A stretch of DNA of 63,953 bases from a virus. Under the pieces are notes generated by a model. It ran no database searches. It was given only the letters and a program-made list of their open reading frames with translations, and was not told where the DNA came from. Position numbers and translations under genes: made by a program. Shown piece after piece: positions 16,444-24,295 of this stretch. The stretch is taken from positions 1 through 63,953 of IMG/VR virus record IMGVR_UViG_3300037337_000110; one strand, given 5' to 3'. The first letter of the stretch is position 1; every line of letters begins with the position of its first letter.

Positions 16444-16457
16444 AGTCATCAGTGACT
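16444..16457. promoter_or_regulatory. operator dyad
   Basis: AGTCA-TCAG-TGACT. No good -10 is visible nearby. It lies 27 bp before the 28-residue ORF at 16485. Confidence 0.55.
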
Positions 16458-16484
16458 GTTGCAACAACCACTCAGGAAATTTAC

Positions 16485-16571
16485 ATGGCCAATGACCCGT
16501 TTCGCACCATGCCGGTATACCCCAACAAAAAGAAAGGCCCTCAAGGACCGATTCCAGCACGCAACGGCTAA
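16485..16571 (+). CDS. 28-residue microprotein
   Basis: MANDPFRTMPVYPNKKKGP and nine more residues ending ARNG: basic, Pro-rich, probably unstructured. It has AGGAAA before the ATG, its own operator dyad upstream and a terminator just downstream, so it forms a complete single-gene unit. Function unknown; could be a leader peptide. Confidence 0.5.
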   Translation: MANDPFRTMPVYPNKKKGPQGPIPARNG

Positions 16572-16590
16572 CCCCGCCCCGCGTGACTTG

Positions 16591-16635
16591 AAGCCCTTCT
16601 GGCTCCCTACAATGGGGTCAGGAGGGCTTTTTTTA
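16591..16635 (+). terminator. terminator overlapping the next gene's ribosome-binding site
   Basis: AAGCCCT-T-CTG pairs with CAG-G-AGGGCTT, followed by eight T. The 3' arm contains GGAGG (16621-16625), which is also the ribosome-binding site for the ATG at 16635. Confidence 0.65.
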
Positions 16636-17297
16636 TGTGGGCAAGAGAATTGGGCAGCTTTGAAAAGTGGCTGTCGGGTAGCGCGGTTTCTGACGATGTG
16701 TTCTGGACCAGGGAACTGGGTGAGCTGGCCCCGATCGACATTCAGCTTTTTTACGCCCGCTGCGGCTTAAAAGGCCGCAAGTCAGAGGGGGTCGAGGCCA
16801 TTGAGCGGCTGCAGAGCTGCTTGATACTGGCCGCGGTAAGCGGCGAGGTGAGCAGGGCGGAGATGCGGCTTGTCATGCACCAGCCTCCGCGTGAGCCATT
16901 TCTTGTCGACGAGTTTGTCGATTTGCTTGTCAAGTTGAGACCCACACGGCGCGCTGCTGTTTTGTTCGCACTGGACACGCGCAGCTCGCCAGAGCGGGCA
17001 CTGTCTCTCACCTGGCGCGACTCGGCCGGCCTGCACCAGCTTTCACCCCTGGGTCTTGAAGTGATCACGGCGAGGGGCAAAATGCGGCATCTAAGTCTGC
17101 CTTACGTCTTCTGGGAATGGATGACGCCTGACACCGCAACACCCTTGATCGGGCTGGAAGAAAGTGCGTGTCACGCATTCGACTGCACCTGGCCGGCGCT
17201 TCAGGTCAGGTTCAACGAGATGTTGTGGGTTAGTGGCCGCGCCAATGCGACAAGTCTTGTTCATCTGATCGAAGAGGTAACGGCGAGAAGACTTTGA
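16635..17297 (+). CDS. hypothetical protein, possible degenerate tyrosine-recombinase fold
   Basis: 220 residues. RRAAVLFALDTRSSPERALSLTWRD is reminiscent of the integrase box with the first catalytic Arg (ALxTGxRxxELxxLxW), and ITARGKMRHLSLP resembles the Lys beta-hairpin and Arg region, but I see no clear HxxR or nucleophilic Tyr. It could be a recombinase-derived DNA-binding protein. It adjoins the plasmid-maintenance island. Low certainty. Confidence 0.5.
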   Translation: MWARELGSFEKWLSGSAVSDDVFWTRELGELAPIDIQLFYARCGLKGRKSEGVEAIERLQSCLILAAVSGEVSRAEMRLVMHQPPREPFLVDEFVDLLVKLRPTRRAAVLFALDTRSSPERALSLTWRDSAGLHQLSPLGLEVITARGKMRHLSLPYVFWEWMTPDTATPLIGLEESACHAFDCTWPALQVRFNEMLWVSGRANATSLVHLIEEVTARRL

Positions 17298-17334
17298 GGT
17301 GCAAAAAATCATTGGAAGACGATACATTCCCTAG

Positions 17335-17349
17335 TTGACATAATGTCAA
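17335..17349. promoter_or_regulatory. perfect 15-bp palindrome
   Basis: TTGACAT-A-ATGTCAA, a perfect dyad with a single central base, starting with a consensus -35 hexamer; TAGAAT lies 12 bp after that hexamer, a poor spacing. Probably a protein-binding site at the edge of the replication origin. Confidence 0.45.
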
Positions 17350-17415
17350 TCGTAGAATGTGGTGTTTTTGCGCCGCATCAACGCGGTCAAATTGGGGAAA
17401 ACCTGTGAAGAGTTT

Positions 17416-17637
17416 TGTGGATAATTGCAAAACAAGCCGCATAGGTGCGTTGGCGCCCGCGGAAAAGGCCGCACAGGGGCGGCCTAGAATTTGATCTGGA
17501 CCGCACGGATGCGGCACTATAGAGAAAGAGACTTAAATTCATAAAAGAAGCGGATAACATTTGCCTCACGGCTGCTCAGTAAGCACGCATGCGGCATAAA
17601 TACCGTCACCAAAAAAGCCAGTACCGCACCCATGCGG
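17416..17637. other. putative plasmid-type replication origin
   Basis: Contains a perfect DnaA box (TGTGGATAA, 17416-17424), five 14-bp dyad iterons and an A/T-rich stretch (about 17520-17565). It abuts the stop codon of the minus-strand Rep-like gene. The combination of DnaA box, iterons and adjacent HTH protein is the standard picture of an iteron plasmid origin. No functional evidence is possible from sequence alone. Confidence 0.6.
17437..17637. repeat. five 14-bp iterons, CCGCAC-NN-ATGCGG
   Basis: Copies at 17437, 17469, 17501, 17581 and 17624; the best are CCGCACGGATGCGG and CCGCACCCATGCGG. The first three are spaced exactly 32 bp (about three helical turns) and the last two 43 bp (about four turns), so all face similar sides of the helix. 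Likely binding sites for the adjacent Rep-like protein. Confidence 0.65.
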
Positions 17638-18273
17638 CTATAAGTCTGTCCTTAGCACACGAATTCGATTCATGAACCGCGACTGTGCGGCATCAAATGC
17701 GGGGGTCACCTCGATTGAGTCGTCTGGGATCACATTGGAGATGTGAACTGTGGAGTGGTCACCCTGATGGATGTTGGTCACATTGAGCTTGACCGTGACG
17801 TTGAAACTAGCGCCATCGGGAATTTTTCCATTCTTGGCGAAGTCTTGCAGTTGGCTGATGAATCCCTGAAAGCCTAGCGGCGCATAGGTCTGGGTGGCGT
17901 GCGCCACGGTGGTTCGAGTCTTCGCACCTCGCTCGTCCACCTTGATGCGGTCCAACGGAACATGCTCTACCAGGCGGTACACACTGCGGCGACCGCGAAC
18001 CTCTTGCTCAATCAGCTTCATTTCGATCAGCTTCTTCAAGGCGCGCTGCACAGTGTCCACAGAGGTGTCGAGGTGCCCGGCGATCGTCGACTGACTCGGG
18101 TACGAGGCCCCGGTTTCCAAATCGGTGTAGGCTTTCACCACACAGTAGACAGCCCAGGCGGAAAACCCCATCTCGGCAATCTTGTTGTCAATGATGGCCG
18201 ACCGCAAAATATGAAACCAGTGATGGCGCACGCTCAGCTCGTCCCAAATTTCTTTTTGTACTTGAGTGCTCAC
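17638..18273 (-). CDS. HTH replication-initiator-like protein
   Basis: 211 residues. Residues about 35-105 form a winged-helix/HTH_36-like domain (AWAVYCVVKAYTDLETG, SQSTIAGHLDTSVDTVQRAL, KKLIEMKLIEQE). HTH domains of this type occur in plasmid and phage replication proteins. The C-terminal half has no known domain. It lies directly beside the iterons and downstream of parA and the RHH gene on the same strand (4-nt overlap with the latter), so Rep is the preferred role; a transcriptional regulator of the island is the alternative. Confidence 0.6.
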   Translation of the reverse strand: MSTQVQKEIWDELSVRHHWFHILRSAIIDNKIAEMGFSAWAVYCVVKAYTDLETGASYPSQSTIAGHLDTSVDTVQRALKKLIEMKLIEQEVRGRRSVYRLVEHVPLDRIKVDERGAKTRTTVAHATQTYAPLGFQGFISQLQDFAKNGKIPDGASFNVTVKLNVTNIHQGDHSTVHISNVIPDDSIEVTPAFDAAQSRFMNRIRVLRTDL

Positions 18274-18692
18274 GCGCCCCCCTTTGCGTTGACTATGTTC
18301 ATGCGACGCTGCACTTCTGCTTCAATGCCAGCAAGTGCAATATCGTTCATGGACTCTCCGTAAGTGGTGCCGCCCAGCCACCTTAGCTTCTGGTAGACCT
18401 CACGAGGGAGTCGAAAATTCACCTGCTGCATAGGCACCACTTCAAGAACCATGCGCCAGGGCGCATTAGGGTCATCAGCTGACACCTGGCGTACATGCTT
18501 CATCGGCGGGCCGCGTCGGGTCTGAGTAGGTGCTGGTTGCGGCCCAGAAGTCCCCTCACCGGCCGCAATTGCGGCCGCTTGCTCCCGACCAGGCTGTTCC
18601 GTCCATTTCTGCAGCGCACTCAGACGCTCAAGTCTGTCTTGACTGCCTTGAACCTGCTGACGGCTTTTTAGCTCGGGGTTGCCATTCTTCAT
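18270..18692 (-). CDS. ribbon-helix-helix partition partner (ParG-like)
   Basis: 140 residues from an ATG at 18692 preceded by AAGGAG. An unstructured, Gln/Pro-rich N-terminus is followed by a C-terminal ribbon-helix-helix unit (about 88-130: QQVNFRLPREVYQKLRWLGG, then ESMNDIALAGIEAEVQRRM). Small type Ib ParA ATPases pair with RHH centromere-binding proteins encoded just downstream, which is the arrangement here (65-nt overlap with parA). Longer than classical ParG. Confidence 0.65.
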   Translation of the reverse strand: MKNGNPELKSRQQVQGSQDRLERLSALQKWTEQPGREQAAAIAAGEGTSGPQPAPTQTRRGPPMKHVRQVSADDPNAPWRMVLEVVPMQQVNFRLPREVYQKLRWLGGTTYGESMNDIALAGIEAEVQRRMNIVNAKGGA

Positions 18693-19353
18693 TAAAAATC
18701 TCCTTGTAGAAGTTCGCGATCTCGCGCGTGGCGTTTGCGTCTGCCGCCTTGCCGGTGAGCTCGACAACACTCAGACCGTCGCGCGCGGCCTTTCTGAAGG
18801 CGATGCGGTCTCGAATCTCGCCGGCCACAAAGTCAAACTCGTCGCGGTAGTCGTCCGTCAGAATTTTGCGCACTTCGTCGGTCTCGCGTACCGCAGGGTT
18901 GGGGTTGGAGCCGTTGATGATCACCTTGGCGGGCATCTCTTCGCCGGTCTGGTTGCGAATGGCGCGAACCATGTCCCCCATTGTCGAGAAGCTCCAAGTG
19001 TCAAACTGGCTCGGGCGCACCGGGATGACTAGCAGGTCACACACCACAATGGCTTGACGCATTTCGACCGAGTCGCGCCCACCGGCATCAACGATCACGA
19101 CCTCGAACTTGTCATGGAACTGACCGATGTCGTAGCCCACCTTGCCTGTCTTGGCCACGCAGACCAGATCGGGCGCGAGGTCCAGACCAGCCCGGTGCGC
19201 CCCCCGCGCGGCAGCCCAGGTGCTGGAGCTCTCTTGCTTGTCGGTGTCCACCAGCAGCACCTCTTTGCCTGCCAGCGCACACATGGCGGCCAGGTTCACC
19301 GCGATGGTGGTCTTGCCCACCCCGCCCTTTTCGTTTCCAACGACAACAATCAT
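18628..19353 (-). CDS. parA: ParA-type partition ATPase
   Basis: 241 residues from the ATG at 19353, which has GGAG upstream and starts MIVVVGNEKGGVGKTT, the deviant Walker A. Also seen: LLVDTDKQESSSTW (A' region), VVIVDAGGRDSVEMR (Walker B) and DLLVIPVRPSQFD. No N-terminal HTH, so it is the short type Ib form. It would segregate the plasmid form of the phage. The upstream open frame (to 19575) lies in the presumed centromere and was rejected. Confidence 0.92.
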   Translation of the reverse strand: MIVVVGNEKGGVGKTTIAVNLAAMCALAGKEVLLVDTDKQESSSTWAAARGAHRAGLDLAPDLVCVAKTGKVGYDIGQFHDKFEVVIVDAGGRDSVEMRQAIVVCDLLVIPVRPSQFDTWSFSTMGDMVRAIRNQTGEEMPAKVIINGSNPNPAVRETDEVRKILTDDYRDEFDFVAGEIRDRIAFRKAARDGLSVVELTGKAADANATREIANFYKEIFNEEWQPRAKKPSAGSRQSRQT

Positions 19354-19740
19354 TGCAGTGACTCCTAGCGTTGCTCCGCATGCGCGCGGTGCAGTCATAA
19401 ATATGAGTTCTGGCAGTGCCCTGCCCTCAATGCGCCGGATGATACCACCGCATTGTGTCTGTGCATTCTTTTCTGTCAACACACTTATGCCAGTCATTGC
19501 AGTCATTGCACCACAAGGGCCAGGATCACCGGTGTCGCTGCATCGACAGAAGTCAAAGCAATGAGTGGAGTGCAATTAGTCATTGCACTCATAGCACTAA
19601 TTGCACAAAAATGAGGCAGTGAAAGGAGTGCAGTCAGTGCGTTGACCTCAGTGACTGACGCGAGGGCATTGGTAGATTTCATGCCTGTCACTGCACCCGT
19701 TGTCAGTGGTGCAGTGGGAGCGGTCGGGGCAATGTGTGCA
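19354..19740. other. presumed partition centromere, repeat-rich
   Basis: No convincing gene. The region is full of TGCA-centred repeats: AGTCATTGCA at 19492, 19501 and 19578, and an 11-bp inverted repeat GTGCAATTAGT (19570-19580) / ACTAATTGCAC (19596-19606), plus further GTGCAGTCAGTG-like copies to about 19715. In type Ib loci the centromere lies upstream of parA, exactly where this is. It must also hold the parA promoter. Confidence 0.6.
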
Positions 19741-19747
19741 GACGTAA

Positions 19748-19771
19748 AAAAGCCACCTAAAGGTGGCTTTT
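19748..19771. terminator. bidirectional terminator
   Basis: AAAAGCCACC-TAAA-GGTGGCTTTT, a perfect 10-bp stem. It lies after the stop of the minus-strand repressor gene and would separate it from the centromere region. Confidence 0.75.
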
Positions 19772-19795
19772 GATGGGTCTTCATAGACACAAGTT

Positions 19796-20365
19796 TTATG
19801 GGTCTTTTGTCTCTTGTTCACCTTGCACGACCTGCTTCTCAACGCGCTTGGCTTTTTCCAGTTCGTCGCCCTTGGCAAGCGCGCTGCGTTTGGTCTTGCG
19901 CAGAATGCGCAGCAACGCCTCCTCTTCAATGGCGTCATCGCCAGTCGCTGAAACATACAGCTCACACATGGCCTCAAGCGCATTAGGGTGCTGGGACAGG
20001 TTCACGTCGCGCCCATTGACGGCAGCCCGCAGCGCCCGAATCAGCACCTCTTCATTCAAGGTCACCGGCGTTCGCTTGCTGACCGCCTCAAGTATTGAGG
20101 TCAGACTGAATCCGTTTTCTGCGTCAACACGCATCGCCAAGTACAGGGGGTCGATCTGAAGCACCTGGGCCGTCAGGGCCACCTTGTTCATCGGCAGCTT
20201 CATCATCCCGGATTCCAGCATCGAGATTACGTTGGGGGCCGAGTAGTTCAAGAGGGACGCGAGTTCCACGTTTTTATAGCCCATTCGAGACTTGTGCAGA
20301 GCGATCAGCTCACGCACAGAGGGAATTTTTTGATCACTAGACTTGTGGCTTTTTAGTGCGCTCAT
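19796..20365 (-). CDS. Cro/CI-type HTH repressor
   Basis: 189 residues with a helix-turn-helix at about 16-70 (VRELIALHKSRMGYKNVELA, SLLNYSAPNVISMLESG), typical of the XRE/Cro-CI family, and a helical C-terminal part with a charged tail; no autoprotease or TM segment seen. Excellent ribosome-binding site AGGAG. Transcribed divergently from the main gene block, the classical position for a lysogeny or copy-control regulator, and the best candidate for the protein that reads the AGTCA-N4-TGACT sites (inference). Confidence 0.8.
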   Translation of the reverse strand: MSALKSHKSSDQKIPSVRELIALHKSRMGYKNVELASLLNYSAPNVISMLESGMMKLPMNKVALTAQVLQIDPLYLAMRVDAENGFSLTSILEAVSKRTPVTLNEEVLIRALRAAVNGRDVNLSQHPNALEAMCELYVSATGDDAIEEEALLRILRKTKRSALAKGDELEKAKRVEKQVVQGEQETKDP

Positions 20366-20604
20366 TTTCTCTCCTAAAAGAAGGGATTCCCCCTTCGGGT
20401 TGCTAAAGTAGCGGTTTCATTATATGCAGCGCTTACTTACCTTTGAGCGTGCCACAACAAAATTGAATACTTTGTTACACATAGGGTATTTTTACCAAAT
20501 GTCAGTCGAGACTGAATATAAATAAAACGCGGTGTTCACCTACAAGCCACATTCTCAATCTCTATAATCGACAAGTCAGCAGTTAGTTACAAACAAGGAA
20601 TTTC
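20366..20604. promoter_or_regulatory. divergent control region of the repressor
   Basis: 239 bp without a gene. On the minus strand TATAAT at 20424-20419 is a likely -10 for the repressor. A perfect palindrome TCAGTC-GA-GACTGA lies at 20502-20515; its half-sites match those of the operator family but with a shorter spacer. The right end carries the rightward -10 and operator listed separately. Confidence 0.55.
20563..20587 (+). promoter_or_regulatory. -10 box and degenerate operator
   Basis: TATAAT at 20563-20568, then AGTCA-GCAG-TTAGT at 20574-20587 (right half diverged). First rightward promoter after the repressor. Confidence 0.6.
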
Positions 20605-20808
20605 ATGAGCTTGAGTAGTGTTGTTGAGGTTGAAGAGACATTCAGTGTTGAGACGATAACGGTCGAGCATGCGGCAAGCATCATCGAGAGTAATGACCAT
20701 TTTAGATATGTCGATGTCGGGAGTCTTCGGGTTCACCATCTGCGCGCCGTGACAGGTCGCAGCATGCTGGTGCAGGGGCCAAACGGGGAGTTTTTGCTTG
20801 TGAAGTAG
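20605..20808 (+). CDS. hypothetical small protein
   Basis: 67 residues, acidic N-terminus (VVEVEETFSVETITVEH) then a small beta-rich part (LRVHHLRAV, SMLVQGPNGEFLLVK). AAGGAA precedes the ATG. It is the first gene rightward of the repressor, has its own promoter and operator and a strong terminator, the position of a Cro- or antirepressor-like gene, but no HTH is visible. Confidence 0.6.
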   Translation: MSLSSVVEVEETFSVETITVEHAASIIESNDHFRYVDVGSLRVHHLRAVTGRSMLVQGPNGEFLLVK

Positions 20809-20830
20809 TCACCACGCAGCCGAAAAGTCA

Positions 20831-20856
20831 GGGGTCTCATCCGAGACCCCTTTTTT
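20831..20856 (+). terminator. strong Rho-independent terminator
   Basis: GGGGTCTC-ATCC-GAGACCCC followed by six T. Confidence 0.9.
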
Positions 20857-20892
20857 ATGATTCAGACATCGCAACAAATCTGAGACGTTTTT

Positions 20893-23013
20893 ATGCAAAG
20901 CAAAGACATTTCTGTCATCCGCCAGTCGATCGGGAAGATCGTCTCCATGCTGACCAACCAGTCCATCGCGGTGACCCAGCGCGGCACCGATGCTTATGTG
21001 CAGTACGACGCCAAGGGTGTTGTCAAGCGGGTGAACATCCCCTACCTTGCCGATGACGCGACACCTGGGTTTATCGCCGCGGTGCAGGGCTTTCTTGATC
21101 ACGAGGTCGGCCACGTCTTGTTCACCGACCCCAAGGTCTTGCTTGCGGCCAAGAAGCAGCCCGGGCGCACGGCGAACCTGCACAACACCATTGAAGATGT
21201 CTACGTGGAGCGCAAGATGTCTGAGGCGTTTGCGGGCAGCGGCGGCAACCTCGATGCCCTGCGCTTCTTCTACTTGAACGATGTGGTGAAGAAGAAAGTG
21301 AACGAAGCGGTTGCCGCCGGCAACGAGACTGCCGCCTCGGGTTATGCGGCCGTGGTGAAGTTTCGTGCTTGGGGCGGTCAGCTCGCCGCGATCGACTTCT
21401 TGAAAAACAACCCCAAAATTGATGCGCTGGCAGCTGACATTGAAAGCAAGCTTGGGCCAGCGTTCATCAAAGCGATGGGTCAGGTCAAGAGCAGCAAGGA
21501 AGCACTCGACCTGGCCAAGCAAGCATACGACCTGCTGAAGCCAGCGCCCCCGCCAGCGCCCGTCGCACCCTCACCACCCAGCCCAGCGCCCCCACCAGTG
21601 CCAGCACCACCCGCAGACGATGAAGAAGAGCAGGACGAAGGTGCGGGCGACGGGCCTGCACCCACCGGCTCTACCGACCAGGAAGAGCAGGGCGAGGCGG
21701 ACCCCACGGTTCCCTCGGGCGCATCGGGCGACCAAGACGAAGAGCCGTCATCGGCAAGCGTGTCAGCTGCTGAAGACGACAGTGGCAAGCAGCGAGACGA
21801 TGACGACGAAAATGGGGAAACCGACATGGACTCAGACACCGCTGGCACCGGTGGTGAGTCGGACACTGATGTCGGTGAGAACCAGGAGCCCACCGTGCCC
21901 GAAGAGGCCAGCCCATCAGAAGGCGATGACGCGCCCCCCGATGATGAAGAGCAGCCTTCAGATGACCAAGAAGAGCAGGTCGGCCCGATGGTGACCCATG
22001 CCGGCGCGAAGTCTGGTGAGCATGCACCGGGCGACCAGGGCGATCTGAGCGAGGCGTTTGAGCAACCGATGGACTTCGACAGCGATGTTGCCAAGCAGCT
22101 TAGTCAGAATGCAAAAAAGGAACTCAGTCACTCGCAATATCGTGTCTTTTCTACTGACTGGGACACGCTCAAGTCAGCGCCCCTGGGGGACCATAAGGCA
22201 GTGGAGGTCATGGTTAAAGTCACTGACCACATGGTCGCGGGCATTCAGAAAAGCCTTGAGCGTGCGATGGCCGCAAAAGCGCGCAAGACCTGGAGCGGTG
22301 GTCAGCGTCGCGGTCGCATCAACCCCGGCTCCCTGTTTCGCACCGCTGTCGGCGATGACCGGGTGTTTCGCAAGCGCTACGAGACAGCGGCCAAGAACAC
22401 CGCCGTCACGTTGCTCGTTGACTGCTCCGGCTCGATGAGTGGTGAGCGTTTGGCACTTGCTGCACAGGCAGCTTACGCGCTGTCATCAACCCTTGAGCGC
22501 CTGAAGATCAAAAACGAAGTTCTTGGATTCACCACCGAAGGCTGCAAAGAGATGGCGCTGGCGATCAGCCGTGAGTCAAACGCTTACGATTTCTACAGTC
22601 GCTCTAGCTCGATCTACATGCCACTGTTCAAGGGCTTCGATGAGCGGCTGACGATTGATGCGAAGTTGCGTCTCGCCGCCCTGACGAACAAACCGATGTG
22701 GTTGCGCGAGAACGTCGATGGCGAGAGTGTGCAGATCGCTGCAAACAGGCTCAGGAAGCAGGTTGCCGAGCGTCACGTTTTGATCGTTCTGTCTGATGGC
22801 ATCCCAGCATGTGAGGGCACCAGCGCCGCGCTTTCCAACCACCTCAAGCGGGTCGTCTTGGAGCTCCCCTCGCAAGGTGTCGAGGTCGTCGGTATCGGCA
22901 TTCAGACCACCGATGTGGCCATGTTCTACCCCAGGAACTTGACGCTGAACAACATCGAATCGCTGCCGGTCACCGTGGTCAACGAGCTGTCCAGACTGCT
23001 GCTGGCTGTGTAA
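20893..23013 (+). CDS. cobT: CobT-like VWA protein with HExxH domain
   Basis: 706 residues. N-terminal domain (1-225) has FLDHEVGHVLFTD, an exact HExxH zinc-peptidase motif (about 73-77), and NTIEDVYVERK, whose acidic residues could complete the site. A long acidic, Pro/Glu/Asp/Ser-rich linker (about 216-395) follows. The C-terminal VWA domain (about 495-706) has the MIDAS motif LLVDCSGSMSG. Phage CobT/CobS-like pairs are known in large phages and are named after cobaltochelatase; a real cobalamin role is unproven. MoxR-AAA/VWA pairs usually act as chaperone or remodelling machines, and the partner ATPase is the next gene. Confidence 0.8.
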   Translation: MQSKDISVIRQSIGKIVSMLTNQSIAVTQRGTDAYVQYDAKGVVKRVNIPYLADDATPGFIAAVQGFLDHEVGHVLFTDPKVLLAAKKQPGRTANLHNTIEDVYVERKMSEAFAGSGGNLDALRFFYLNDVVKKKVNEAVAAGNETAASGYAAVVKFRAWGGQLAAIDFLKNNPKIDALAADIESKLGPAFIKAMGQVKSSKEALDLAKQAYDLLKPAPPPAPVAPSPPSPAPPPVPAPPADDEEEQDEGAGDGPAPTGSTDQEEQGEADPTVPSGASGDQDEEPSSASVSAAEDDSGKQRDDDDENGETDMDSDTAGTGGESDTDVGENQEPTVPEEASPSEGDDAPPDDEEQPSDDQEEQVGPMVTHAGAKSGEHAPGDQGDLSEAFEQPMDFDSDVAKQLSQNAKKELSHSQYRVFSTDWDTLKSAPLGDHKAVEVMVKVTDHMVAGIQKSLERAMAAKARKTWSGGQRRGRINPGSLFRTAVGDDRVFRKRYETAAKNTAVTLLVDCSGSMSGERLALAAQAAYALSSTLERLKIKNEVLGFTTEGCKEMALAISRESNAYDFYSRSSSIYMPLFKGFDERLTIDAKLRLAALTNKPMWLRENVDGESVQIAANRLRKQVAERHVLIVLSDGIPACEGTSAALSNHLKRVVLELPSQGVEVVGIGIQTTDVAMFYPRNLTLNNIESLPVTVVNELSRLLLAV

Positions 23014-23018
23014 AAGTA

Positions 23019-23032
23019 AGTCAGTTTGTACT
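23019..23032. promoter_or_regulatory. degenerate operator
   Basis: AGTCA-GTTT-GTACT, with a good left half only, between the cobT- and cobS-like genes. It suggests the ATPase gene has its own control point. Confidence 0.4.
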
Positions 23033-23101
23033 GTATGCTCCGAAGAGCGGGCGAGATCATACATTTTCTCGATTCACTCGCAACATTTTTATGAGGTTCA
23101 A

Positions 23102-24295
23102 ATGAATACTGCTGTCGCCACCCCTGTCGAAATCGAAGCCCGCATCACCTGTGCCATCTGTGGTGCAAAAGTGCATGCCATCAGCATCCACTTGCAGCGC
23201 GACCACGCTGAGCTGGAGATGACCCAGACCGACTACGAAGTCAAGTACCCAGGCCACCCCGTTTTTAGCGAAGTGGTGCTCAGCAAACTCGCGGAGAAAA
23301 AGCGTCTTGCTGCCGCAACTTCAGTCACCGCTGACTTTACATCAGACTTCGAGACCGAGCCCAAGGCGTTTCACGAACTCTTTGCACTGGGTAAGGTGCG
23401 ACCGGCGCTCAACGCGCGCGGCGCCCCCATCCCGATCACCACGGTCACCAAGACGGCGCACAAGAACATGGTGCCCGACGTGGACCCGAACTATGTCTTT
23501 AACCTGGATGTGCTCAAGACCTTGTTGATGGGCATCGAAATGAACATTCCTGTGTACCTGTGGGGTCACTCGGGTACTGGCAAGACCACGATCTATGAGC
23601 AGATCGGAGCCCGCACCGGTCGGCCCATGCTGCGTGTGCAGCACACGGCGAACATGGAAGAAGAGCATGTGCTGGGTGGGTGGCGTCTGCGCGACGGCAA
23701 GACTGTCTTTGATCTGGGGCCGCTCCCGATGGCCATGAAGTTCGGTTGGGTCTACCTGGCTGACGAATACGACTTCGGCCGCCCCGAGGTGCTCTCGCTG
23801 TACCAGCCGGTGCTTGAGGGCAAGCCGCTGGTGATCAAGGAGGCAGACCATGAAAACCGCGTGATTCGCCCACACCCCGGGTTTCGCTTTCTCGCCACCG
23901 GTAACACCAACGGTCAGGGCGACGAAACCGGCCTGTATGTGGGCACGACGATTCAAAACGCCGCGAACTACGAGCGTTTCGGCATTGTCGAAAAGATGCC
24001 CTTCATGGCGGAAGAGCTTGAGGTGGTGCTGGTCAGTCAGCAGGCGCAAATCCCCCTGCTGGATGCAAAAAAGCTGGTCGACTTCGCCAAGCGCATTCGG
24101 GCCGAGTTCGAGAGCTCCAAGATCAGCAACCCCATTTCGCCACGCTCGCTGATCTTCGCCGGTCGCTTGGGCATGGCTCGCTCGAACTACCTGTATGGGC
24201 TGGAGAAGTCGTACATCAACCGCCTGACCGAAGTTGACCGCGAGGCCGCGATGCAGCTGGCCAACCGCGTGTTTGGTGCCAGCAAGACCGCATAA
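23102..24295 (+). CDS. cobS: CobS/MoxR-like AAA+ ATPase with zinc finger
   Basis: 397 residues. N-terminal Cys2His2-like finger, CAICGAKVHAISIHLQRDH (residues about 17-35), then a MoxR/CobS-class AAA+ core: Walker A WGHSGTGKTT (about 157-166), NMEEEHVLGGW, Walker B FGWVYLADEYDFG, sensor 1 FLATGNTNG and sensor-2-like NPISPRSLIFAGR. It should form the ATPase ring that works with the VWA protein encoded upstream. The C-terminus reaches the ribosome-binding site of the sigma-like gene. Confidence 0.88.
   Translation: MNTAVATPVEIEARITCAICGAKVHAISIHLQRDHAELEMTQTDYEVKYPGHPVFSEVVLSKLAEKKRLAAATSVTADFTSDFETEPKAFHELFALGKVRPALNARGAPIPITTVTKTAHKNMVPDVDPNYVFNLDVLKTLLMGIEMNIPVYLWGHSGTGKTTIYEQIGARTGRPMLRVQHTANMEEEHVLGGWRLRDGKTVFDLGPLPMAMKFGWVYLADEYDFGRPEVLSLYQPVLEGKPLVIKEADHENRVIRPHPGFRFLATGNTNGQGDETGLYVGTTIQNAANYERFGIVEKMPFMAEELEVVLVSQQAQIPLLDAKKLVDFAKRIRAEFESSKISNPISPRSLIFAGRLGMARSNYLYGLEKSYINRLTEVDREAAMQLANRVFGASKTA

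Noticed and set aside
17437-17637. CRISPR array
   Set aside because: The repeats are 14-bp dyads with unequal spacing and no cas gene is near; iterons fit better. No CRISPR-like array was seen elsewhere.
18693-19032. Plus-strand open frames opposite parA
   Set aside because: They are mirror frames of a well-supported ParA gene with intact motifs; no ribosome-binding site and no protein-like pattern.
20893-24295. A cobalamin-biosynthesis operon
   Set aside because: Only the VWA and ATPase components are present, with no CobN-like chelatase and no other corrin gene, so the names are conventional only.
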